DNA of 64,000 nucleotides, taken from contig NZ_RPDJ01000016.1 of the NCBI RefSeq assembly GCF_004023625.1, forward strand, positions 186,001 to 250,000, written 5' to 3'. The notes beneath the pieces were generated by a model, which ran no database searches, was not told the origin of the DNA, and worked only from the letters and a program-made list of their open reading frames with translations. Shown one piece after another: positions 57,706 to 64,000 of the stretch; within the stretch, counting starts at the first letter, position 1; each line of letters opens with the position of its first letter. The translations under genes and the position numbers were made by a program. The DNA comes from Streptomyces cavernae (GTDB taxonomy: Bacteria > Actinomycetota > Actinomycetes > Streptomycetales > Streptomycetaceae).

Positions 57706-58236
57706 TTACTCGGCACCGCCCTGCTCGGCCTGCTTCTCGCGAAGAGCGTCCACGGTGCGGACGAGCTTCGAGGGCAGGGCCTGGAAGACCGCGGCAGCCT
57801 GGGACTGCTTGGCCTTCAGGGCACCCGCCAGCTTGGCGAGCAGAACCTCGCGGGACTCGAGGTCCGCAAGCTTCTTGATGTCGTCGGCGGACAGGCCCTT
57901 ACCGTCAAGGACACCGCCCTTGATGACGAGCGCGGGGTTGTCCTTGGCGAAGTCACGCAGACCCTTCGCCGCCTCGACCGGGTCACCGGTGACGAAGGCG
58001 ACGGCCGTCGAGCCACTGAGGTGCTCGTCCAGCACGGAGATCCCGGCCTCCTGGGCCGCGATCTTGGTGAGCGTGTTCTTCACCACTCGGTACTGCGCGT
58101 TCTCGCCGAGAGAACGGCGGAGCTGCTTGAGCTGCGCCACGCTCAGTCCGGTGTATGAAGTCACAACAGCCGCGTTGGAGTCACGGAGCTTCTCCGTGAT
58201 CTCCGCAACAGCTGCGACCTTGTCGGACGTCGCCAT
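57706..58236 (-). CDS. rplJ: 50S ribosomal protein L10
   Basis: Stalk base that binds L7/L12 dimers and 23S rRNA; in E. coli also autoregulates its operon. The ATG at 58236 with AAGGAGG upstream gives 176 aa opening MATSDKVAAVAEITEKLRDS; the longer frame reads into the leader. The C-terminal helix (LVRTVDALREKQAEQGGAE) is the L7/L12-binding part. Confidence 0.96.
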   Translation of the reverse strand: MATSDKVAAVAEITEKLRDSNAAVVTSYTGLSVAQLKQLRRSLGENAQYRVVKNTLTKIAAQEAGISVLDEHLSGSTAVAFVTGDPVEAAKGLRDFAKDNPALVIKGGVLDGKGLSADDIKKLADLESREVLLAKLAGALKAKQSQAAAVFQALPSKLVRTVDALREKQAEQGGAE

Positions 58237-58566
58237 GAGCCTCGGCCTCCTTCCGGGTGATGAGGACCGCTCGGGAAGGGGCCGGCACAAACACGAACGC
58301 CCCGGGCGCAGGCGCACGGGGCGGTCTCGACCGGATCACGTCGCATGAGCCGTACTCACACCCGAACAAAACTCGTTCAAGCGAACCGCACGGCATGTAC
58401 GGAACCCGGGAGGCTTCTCCACGATCACCTGCGCGGGTCGTCCGCGGCTAGCGGATCCTTCGGCTGCCGTACCGGTGAGGGCACAGCAACGACCAGCGGT
58501 CTTTGGCTTCTGTGGAAGAGTACGGGACCGGATCGCCGTCAAGCAAATCCGCTCCCGCGGCCCGTC
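58237..58566 (-). promoter_or_regulatory. rplJL promoter and long leader
   Basis: This 330-nt gap has no credible gene. A promoter at 58517-58546 (minus strand TTGCTT, 18-nt spacer, TACTCT) implies a leader of about 270 nt. That length and its structure potential (GCCCCGTGCGCC / GGCGTTCGTG region near 58290-58325) are what is expected of an L10-type autoregulatory leader, though I could not fold it. Confidence 0.55.
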
Positions 58567-59463
58567 TCAGCCGTCGAGCTCCTTCATCATCTCGGCGAGA
58601 TCCATCGTGTCCTTGGCCGGCGGGGCCTGGATGCTCACCGGCTCGTTGACGCCGAGGAACGTGATGGTCATGTCGAGCGGGCCCTTGTCGGCCTGGCCCT
58701 TCAGACGGAACCGCTTGGTGCGGTCGTCGCCGTCGACCCACATGTCCATGGTGAGCGTCTCGACGCCCATCTTCTCGTACTGGTCGATGGTCTTCTCGCG
58801 GCCCTCACGGGTCGCCTTGTCCTCGTCCTTCAGCTTCTCGCGCCACTCGTCGAGGGTGACCGTCCCCGTGTAGCGAGTGGTCTTCACTCCGTCGACGGTC
58901 TCGGTGCCGACCTTCTTCACGTCGTCGGAGCCGGTGAGCATGGTGGACTCCTGGGCCGGATTCTTGTCGGCCTGTCCGAGCCGCGTCGACGGGGCGCCCT
59001 TCAGCGCGCCCTTCCCGAGCGCGGACAGGTCGAACTTCATCCAGCTCTTGCCGCCCATCTCCTTCGCCGTGACTCCCCCGCCGATGTACATCGCCTTGTC
59101 GATGAACCGGATCTCGGCCTTGTTGTCCTTGGTCTGGTCGAGCGCGGTCATCTTCATGCTCATGGCCAGGGTCGGCTTCAACCGCATCTGCGCCTCGGCC
59201 TCGACCCGCCCCTCCTCCGGAACCCGCCCGGTCATCCGGTACCGCAAGGAGGTGATGTCCTCGGACTTCTCGGCGGCCTTCGCCACGGCCGCCGCGGGGG
59301 TCATCCGCGGCGACTCCTCCCCCGTCGAACAGGCGACGGCACCACCCGCGAGGACCGCGACGGCCAGCACAGCGCCGGCCGCCCGCGGACGCCTGTCGGC
59401 AGGCACGGAAGCACGCACGGCACGCACGGAAGCAGGCATGGAAAAACTCAAGATTCCCCCCAT
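58567..59463 (-). CDS. Lipoprotein of the LppX/LolA-like fold type
   Basis: A lipoprotein of 298 aa from the ATG at 59463 (an ATG at 59439 is also possible). The signal sequence ends in LAGGAVAC with the lipidated Cys. The mature part (MTPAAAVAKAAEKSEDITSLRYRMTGR ... WVDGDDRTKRFRLKG) has the repeated beta-strand pattern of LppX/LprG/LolA-like lipid-carrying lipoproteins; this is pattern recognition, not proof. It sits between rplJ and rplA, a place where Streptomyces genomes commonly carry one or two lipoproteins. Confidence 0.82.
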   Translation of the reverse strand: MGGILSFSMPASVRAVRASVPADRRPRAAGAVLAVAVLAGGAVACSTGEESPRMTPAAAVAKAAEKSEDITSLRYRMTGRVPEEGRVEAEAQMRLKPTLAMSMKMTALDQTKDNKAEIRFIDKAMYIGGGVTAKEMGGKSWMKFDLSALGKGALKGAPSTRLGQADKNPAQESTMLTGSDDVKKVGTETVDGVKTTRYTGTVTLDEWREKLKDEDKATREGREKTIDQYEKMGVETLTMDMWVDGDDRTKRFRLKGQADKGPLDMTITFLGVNEPVSIQAPPAKDTMDLAEMMKELDG

Positions 59464-59659
59464 AAAAATCCCCCATGGAACAACTGCCCGGGTCATGGGC
59501 AGGGCTGCGAGCCTAACCCAGCGGGGCTCACGAGGCAGTTGATTTCCCGGGTGGTGGAGGTGACGGGGAAAAGGGACGAGCCCCGCACCGGGAAAGGTGC
59601 GGGGCTCGTCCGGGAATCGCGTACGCGACGCGACTGCCGAGGCTGAGCGGACGGACGGC

Positions 59660-60385
59660 TCAGACGGCAGCCGGGTCCTCCTCGACGAGGAGGTTGCGGG
59701 TGCGGTTCGGGTCGACAGGAATGCCGGGGCCCATCGTGGTGCTGACGGCGGCCTTCTTGATGTACCGGCCCTTCGCGGCGGACGGCTTCAGACGGAGGAT
59801 CTCCTCCAGCGCCGCGCCGTAGTTCTCCACCAACTTGCTGTCGTCGAACGACGTCTTGCCGATGATGAAGTGCAGGTTCGAGTGCTTGTCGACGCGGAAC
59901 TCGATCTTGCCGCCCTTGATCTCGGTGACGGCCTTGGCGACGTCCGGGGTCACGGTGCCGGTCTTGGGGTTCGGCATGAGACCACGGGGACCGAGCACGC
60001 GACCGAGGCGGCCGACCTTGCCCATGAGGTCCGGGGTGGCGACGACGGCGTCGAAGTCCAGACGGCCCTTCGACACCTCGTCGATGAGTTCGTCGGCGCC
60101 GACGATGTCGGCGCCAGCGGCACGAGCGGCCTCGGCACGGTCGCCGGTCGCGAAGACCAGGACCCGGGCGGTCTTACCGGTGCCGTGCGGAAGGTTCACG
60201 GTGCCACGGACCATCTGGTCGGCCTTGCGCGGGTCGACACCCAGACGGAAGGCGACCTCGACGGTGCCGTCGAACTTGGTCGTGGAGGTCTCCTTGGCGA
60301 GACGGACGGCCTCGAGCGGGGCGTACAGCTTCTCCCGGTCGACCTTGGCGTCCGCAGCGCGGAGAGCCTTGCTGCGCTTGCTCAC
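59660..60385 (-). CDS. rplA: 50S ribosomal protein L1
   Basis: Forms the L1 stalk that releases E-site tRNA; in E. coli it represses rplKA by binding a leader that mimics rRNA. The GTG at 60385 with AGGAG upstream gives 241 aa (MSKRSKALRAADAKVDREK). The RNA-binding signature GRLGRVLGPRGLMPNPKTGT is present. It follows rplK by 94 nt. Confidence 0.97.
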   Translation of the reverse strand: MSKRSKALRAADAKVDREKLYAPLEAVRLAKETSTTKFDGTVEVAFRLGVDPRKADQMVRGTVNLPHGTGKTARVLVFATGDRAEAARAAGADIVGADELIDEVSKGRLDFDAVVATPDLMGKVGRLGRVLGPRGLMPNPKTGTVTPDVAKAVTEIKGGKIEFRVDKHSNLHFIIGKTSFDDSKLVENYGAALEEILRLKPSAAKGRYIKKAAVSTTMGPGIPVDPNRTRNLLVEEDPAAV

Positions 60386-60479
60386 TGCTAGCTCCTGAAA
60401 TGTTGAAAGGAGTCGTGGTACGGGCCGAGCAGGCCCTGCCACGGTGGTTCATCAGCCACGAGGGCTACGGGTGCGGGAG

Positions 60480-60914
60480 TCAGCCCTCGATGGTGACGCC
60501 CATGGAACGCGCGGTACCGGCGATGATCTTCGCCGCGGCGTCCAGGTCGTTGGCGTTGAGGTCTTCCATCTTGGTCTGGGCGATCTCGCGGACCTGCGCC
60601 TCGGTGATCTTGGCGACCTTGGTCTTGTGCGGCTCGCCCGAGCCCTTCTCGACACCCGCGGCCTTGAGGATCATCTTGGCGGCCGGCGGAGTCTTGGTCA
60701 CGAAGGTGAAGGAGCGGTCCTCGTAGACCGTGATCTCCACCGGGATGACCCAGCCACGCTGCGACTCGGTCGCCGCGTTGTAGGCCTTGCAGAACTCCAT
60801 GATGTTGACGCCGTGCTGACCCAGCGCCGGGCCGACCGGCGGAGCCGGGTTGGCGGCACCGGCCTGGATCTGGAGCTTGATGAGCCCCGTGACCTTCTTC
60901 TTCTTGGGAGGCAT
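60480..60914 (-). CDS. rplK: 50S ribosomal protein L11
   Basis: GTPase-centre protein and thiostrepton-site component, also needed for stringent response signalling by RelA. The 144-aa product has the Pro-rich N-terminal helix (NPAPPVGPALGQHGVNIMEF) and the C-terminal rRNA-binding signature DLNANDLDAAAKIIAGTARSMGV. First gene of the rplKA operon here. Confidence 0.97.
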   Translation of the reverse strand: MPPKKKKVTGLIKLQIQAGAANPAPPVGPALGQHGVNIMEFCKAYNAATESQRGWVIPVEITVYEDRSFTFVTKTPPAAKMILKAAGVEKGSGEPHKTKVAKITEAQVREIAQTKMEDLNANDLDAAAKIIAGTARSMGVTIEG

Positions 60915-60945
60915 GCTCTCTCCGGGTCCTTAGTGAGAGTGGTCC

Positions 60946-61007
60946 GCCTCCATCGACATGTGTGATCACCCGCGACCGGTGAGGGTCCGGATCAGCCGGA
61001 TGGAGGC
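60946..61007 (-). promoter_or_regulatory. rplK leader stem-loop
   Basis: A perfect 9-bp inverted repeat (GCCTCCATC at 60946-60954, GATGGAGGC at 60999-61007) encloses 44 nt immediately after the predicted RNA start and 32 nt before rplK. It is a candidate L1-binding autoregulatory leader. Confidence 0.5.
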
Positions 61008-61017
61008 ATACCGCACA

Positions 61018-61046
61018 ACGATAACGGGTACTGATCCCGGGCCCAA
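61018..61046 (-). promoter_or_regulatory. rplK promoter candidate
   Basis: Minus-strand TTGGGC (61041-61046), 17-nt spacer, TATCGT (61018-61023). It places the RNA start directly at the leader stem-loop. Confidence 0.55.
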
Positions 61047-61539
61047 ACCGAGCAGGTCAGGATTGATGGACGCACCACGACCGCCCACCCCGTGTTGCAG
61101 GCGTCCGGTACCGGAAAACCCTGCCGGTGGCGGCCCCGGCACTGCGGCATCCGTTGACGCAGGGCCACCGCGCCGGGCAGGTCCGGGGCGTTCATCAAGC
61201 CGGAGCGAGGCCTGGGACCCGCGGGCCCGGCCCGCCGACCGGGATGGACTGCCGTACGCAGCCATCCCGGAGCCTTTGCCCGTCAGTCCGGGCACCAGCA
61301 CGGCGGCCAGGAACAGCGGTACGGCGACGGCCACACCGTCATGGGGCCCCGCAGGCGACCGCCACACCGTCGCTGGGCCGCATCAGGGTGACCACGGCCA
61401 GGCCCGCCACCACCACCCGGCCCACTGCGCGCCGCCTCCGCTCGATGAAACAGCCCGCCGCGGCGGGTGCCACCCGTCGCGGTGCAGTGGTTCGGCATCG
61501 CCGAGTCGGCACCCAGGAGACGGCCACGCCGCATGAGCA

Positions 61540-61576
61540 ACGCCCCCACCGGCGGGAAACCCGCTGGTGGGGGCGT
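61540..61576 (-). terminator. nusG terminator
   Basis: Two 17-nt arms (61540-61556, 61560-61576) with one wobble around a 3-nt loop, 19 nt after the nusG stop. It separates secE-nusG from rplKA. Confidence 0.85.
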
Positions 61577-61595
61577 CTTCAGCTCGTGATCAGGC

Positions 61596-62441
61596 TCAGT
61601 TCTTCTGGATCTGGTCGAAGCTCAGCTCGACCGGCGTCTCGCGGCCGAAGATCTCGACGAGACCCTTGACCTTCTTGGAGTCGGGGTTGATCTCGTTGAT
61701 GGTCGCCTGCAGCGTGGCGAACGGGCCGTCGGTGACGGTGACCGAGTCGCCGACCTCGAAGTCCAGCACCTGGACCTCGACCTTGCGCTGCGGAGCGGGC
61801 TTGCCCTCGGCCTCGGCGGCCTCGCGCGCGGCCTTCTCCTCGGCCTCCGGGGCGAGCATCTTGACGATCTCGTCCAGGGTCAGCGGGTACGGGTCGTAGG
61901 CGTTGCCCACGAAGCCGGTGACACCGGGAGTGTTGCGGACGACGCCCCAGGACTCGTTCGTCAGGTCCATGCGCACCAGGACATACCCGGGGAGCTTGTT
62001 CTGACGGATGGTCTTGCGGTCGCCGTTCTTGATCTGGACGACCTCTTCCTGCGGCACCTCGGCCTGGAAGATGTAGTCCTCGACGTTCAGCGAGACGGCG
62101 CGCTGCTCCAGGTTGGTCTTCACGCGGTTCTCGTAACCGGCGTACGTGTGGATGACGTACCACTCGCCGGGGAGGGTGCGCAGTTCCTCGCGCAGCGCGG
62201 CGATGGGGTCGACCGGCTCGGCCGGCTCCTCCTCGCCGGACTCGGCCTCATCTGACTCGTCCGAGGCGTCGATGACCGCCGACGGCTCCTCGACGTGCAC
62301 GGCCGCCTCCTCGGCGGGCTCGCCCGCGGCCAGGTCCGCAGCCTCGAACTCGTCGGTCTCATCCGCGCCCTCGACGATGTCGAGCTCGTCGTCAACGGAC
62401 TCGACCGGCTCGATGGCGTCGTTCAGGTTCGGGTCAGACAC
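61596..62441 (-). CDS. nusG: Transcription termination/antitermination factor NusG
   Basis: Bridges RNA polymerase with Rho or with the leading ribosome through S10/NusE. The 281-aa product has an acidic N-terminal extension of about 95 residues, then the NGN domain (GEWYVIHTYAGYENRVKTNLEQR) and the C-terminal KOW domain (FEVGDSVTVTDGPFATLQATI). The extension is usual in Streptomyces. It follows secE by 78 nt. Confidence 0.97.
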   Translation of the reverse strand: MSDPNLNDAIEPVESVDDELDIVEGADETDEFEAADLAAGEPAEEAAVHVEEPSAVIDASDESDEAESGEEEPAEPVDPIAALREELRTLPGEWYVIHTYAGYENRVKTNLEQRAVSLNVEDYIFQAEVPQEEVVQIKNGDRKTIRQNKLPGYVLVRMDLTNESWGVVRNTPGVTGFVGNAYDPYPLTLDEIVKMLAPEAEEKAAREAAEAEGKPAPQRKVEVQVLDFEVGDSVTVTDGPFATLQATINEINPDSKKVKGLVEIFGRETPVELSFDQIQKN

Positions 62442-62519
62442 TGTGGCTGCTTCTTCCTGGTTACTGAGGGGTGGAACATGCGAAAGCGGGCGCCGGCTCC
62501 GGCGCCCTTCGCTGGCGGC

Positions 62520-62807
62520 TCAGCCGAAGACGTACTTGGCCGCGTTGCTGAGTCCATAGTCAATCACGGTCACCAGGCCGATCATGATGACGACGAAGAT
62601 GATCACCACGGTCGTGTACGTCGTCAGCTGGCTGCGCGTCGGCCAGACGACCTTGCGAAGCTCCGCGATGATCTGTCGGTAGAAGAGGGCCAGACGCTTC
62701 AGCGGGCCCTTCTTGCCGCGCTTGCCGCCCTTGCGCGCCTTCTTCTTGGACTCCGGCACCTCGTCCTGAGCATCAGGCATGTCGATGGAGCCCACGGCGT
62801 CCGTCAC
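62520..62807 (-). CDS. secE: Preprotein translocase subunit SecE
   Basis: Essential clamp subunit of the SecYEG channel. The 95-aa product has a basic cytosolic N-terminus, the amphipathic helix FYRQIIAELRKVVWPTRSQL with the family signature WPT, and a single C-terminal membrane segment (about 68-88). It lies between tRNA-Trp and nusG. Confidence 0.97.
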   Translation of the reverse strand: MTDAVGSIDMPDAQDEVPESKKKARKGGKRGKKGPLKRLALFYRQIIAELRKVVWPTRSQLTTYTTVVIIFVVIMIGLVTVIDYGLSNAAKYVFG

Positions 62808-62913
62808 TCTTCCTCACCTGATTCCCGGGTCGTGGCCGTGCCGCGCCCGGTGGAGCCGCACGGCGGGTGCATTAATACGTACAGTGCGCACACATCCTGG
62901 TGAACGTGTGTAG

Positions 62914-62986
62914 CAGGGCCGGAGGGACTTGAACCCCCAACCGCTGGTTTTGGAGACCAGTGCTCTACCAATTGAGCTACGACCCT
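62914..62986 (-). tRNA. trnW: tRNA-Trp (anticodon CCA)
   Basis: A 73-nt cloverleaf on the minus strand: acceptor AGGGTCG/CGGCCCT (one G.U), D-arm GCTC..GAGC, anticodon stem CTGGT/ACCAG with loop CTCCAAA giving CCA, and T-arm GGGGG..CCCTC around TTCAAGT. The 3' CCA is not encoded. It lies 107 nt upstream of secE. Confidence 0.97.
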
Positions 62987-63191
62987 TTGTGGCTTCCCCC
63001 AACGTACCGCATCCGCCCGAGTGCTCGGTGTGCACCGGGTGGGCACGGCCGGTGAAGGCCAACGACGTGAGAGTGTACGTGGTCCGCGGCCGGTCGTCGA
63101 ACAGGAAGTGTCCGTACGGGCTTTGTTCGACGCCGCTCACTCTGTGAAACCCGCGTGCCGGGGCTATTTCCGGTCTGAAACGATGGGTCCC

Positions 63192-64000
63192 ATGAGCGCT
63201 GCAACCCCTCCCACCGAGCGCCGGGTCTCCGCCCGTATCGGCGCGATCTCCGAGTCGGCCACCCTCGCCGTGGACGCCAAGGCAAAGGCCCTCAAGGCCG
63301 CCGGGCGCCCGGTGATCGGCTTCGGCGCGGGCGAGCCGGACTTCCCGACGCCGGACTACATCGTCGAAGCCGCCATCGAGGCCTGCAAGAACCCGAAGTA
63401 CCACCGGTACACCCCGGCCGGCGGCCTGCCAGAGCTGAAGGCCGCGATCGCCGCGAAGACACTGCGTGACTCCGGCTACGAGGTGGACACCTCGCAGATC
63501 CTCGTCACCAACGGAGGCAAGCAGGCCATCTACGAGGCCTTCGCCGCGATCCTGGACCCGGGCGACGAGGTCATCGTCCCGGCCCCGTACTGGACGACGT
63601 ACCCGGAGTCCATCCGTCTCGCCGGCGGTGTCCCGGTCGAGGTCGTCGCCGACGAGACGACCGGCTACCGCGTCTCGGTGGAGCAGCTGGAGGCTGCCCG
63701 CACGGAGAAGACCAAGGTCGTCCTCTTCGTGTCCCCGTCCAACCCGACGGGCGCGGTCTACAGCGCGGCCGACGCGGAGGCGATCGGCCGCTGGGCCGTC
63801 GAGCACGGGCTGTGGGTGCTCACCGACGAGATCTACGAACACCTGGTCTACGGGGACGCGACGTTCACCTCGTTGCCGGCGATCCTGCCGGAACTGCGCG
63901 ACAAGTGCATCGTGGTCAACGGCGTGGCCAAGACGTACGCCATGACCGGCTGGCGGGTGGGCTGGATCGTCGGACCGAAGGACGTGGTGAAGGCCGCGAC
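63192..64000 (+). CDS. Aspartate aminotransferase, partial
   Basis: Pyridoxal-phosphate enzyme of fold type I that exchanges amino groups between aspartate and 2-oxoglutarate. The frame opens MSAATPPTERRVSARIGAIS at 63192 and is cut by the right edge after 269 codons, so the catalytic lysine (expected in the SHATSN-distal region) and the C-terminus are missing or near the end. Visible signatures are FGAGEPDFPTPDYIVEAA, TPAGGLPELKAAIA, SPSNPTGAVY and DEIYEHLVYGD. The final VNGVAKTYAMTGWRVGW is the PLP-lysine region, with the Lys in AKTYAMTG. An aspartate-specific class I beta or prephenate-type enzyme cannot be told apart from this part. Confidence 0.92.
   Translation, partial: MSAATPPTERRVSARIGAISESATLAVDAKAKALKAAGRPVIGFGAGEPDFPTPDYIVEAAIEACKNPKYHRYTPAGGLPELKAAIAAKTLRDSGYEVDTSQILVTNGGKQAIYEAFAAILDPGDEVIVPAPYWTTYPESIRLAGGVPVEVVADETTGYRVSVEQLEAARTEKTKVVLFVSPSNPTGAVYSAADAEAIGRWAVEHGLWVLTDEIYEHLVYGDATFTSLPAILPELRDKCIVVNGVAKTYAMTGWRVGWIVGPKDVVKAA

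Larger units (their letters stand above)
60915..61595 (-). other. Long nusG-rplK intergenic region
   Basis: A 681-nt gap. It contains the nusG terminator (61540-61576), a middle stretch (about 61050-61530) with no supported gene but with fragments suggestive of a decayed membrane-protein gene (minus-strand FIERRRRAVGRVVVAGLAVVTLM in one frame, VAVAVPLFLAAVLVPGL in another), then the rplK promoter and leader. The frame change occurs near a short duplication of GCCACACCGTC (61331-61380). Confidence 0.5.

Noticed and set aside
60966..61367. A 133-codon minus-strand gene in the nusG-rplK gap
   Set aside because: It overlaps the predicted rplK promoter and leader, has no good start signal, and only a short hydrophobic piece looks protein-like; reported as possible remains instead.

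Overview
The window is a high-GC actinobacterial chromosome segment, almost certainly Streptomyces. The protein sequences, the GTG/TTG starts, the order of the translation and transcription genes, and the absence of rpsD from the alpha operon all point there. The species cannot be fixed from this stretch. No rRNA, CRISPR array, prophage or transposase gene was seen.

Layout from left to right. Positions 1-6158 hold a cell-wall precursor and cofactor block: nnr (cut by the window edge), acpS and glmS on the minus strand, a small conserved protein, then coaA and a DUF389 membrane protein on the plus strand. A degenerate 35-bp tandem repeat array (6159-6443) separates this from glmM, rpsI and rplM. 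Positions 9616-18036 form an accessory block: a tail-anchored-type hypothetical protein, then a minus-strand cluster of a cellulose-synthase-like GT2, a GH26 lipoprotein, two GT39-like membrane glycosyltransferases and a dolichol-phosphate-mannose-synthase-like GT2. Three consecutive junctions in it are ATGA overlaps. This looks like a synthase-dependent exopolysaccharide system and is the most interesting module here.

Positions 18222-36281 carry truA and the S10-spc-alpha ribosomal protein supercluster (rpsJ to rplQ, all minus strand), including secY, adk, map, infA, rpmJ and rpoA. A 270-bp fold-back element sits between rplQ and truA. Positions 36895-43043 are an accessory envelope block: a secreted protein, an AhpD/CMD-like protein, an amidase_6-type hydrolase, a lipoprotein and a Tat-type PIG-L deacetylase.

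Positions 43266-47622 are the str operon (rpsL, rpsG, fusA, tuf). After a DUF1707 protein and a repeat-rich spacer come rpoC and rpoB, rplL and rplJ, a lipoprotein, rplA and rplK, then nusG, secE, tRNA-Trp and, on the plus strand, the start of an aspartate aminotransferase gene that runs off the right edge.

The core genes supply ribosome assembly, RNA polymerase, protein export (secY, secE) and wall-precursor synthesis (glmS, glmM). They are transcribed almost entirely leftward. Recognisable sigma-70-like promoters precede rpsL, rpoB, rplJ, rplK and infA, and GC-rich hairpins end most operons. The rpsL and rpsJ leaders share a nearly identical 25-nt block containing a hairpin, which may be a common regulatory element.
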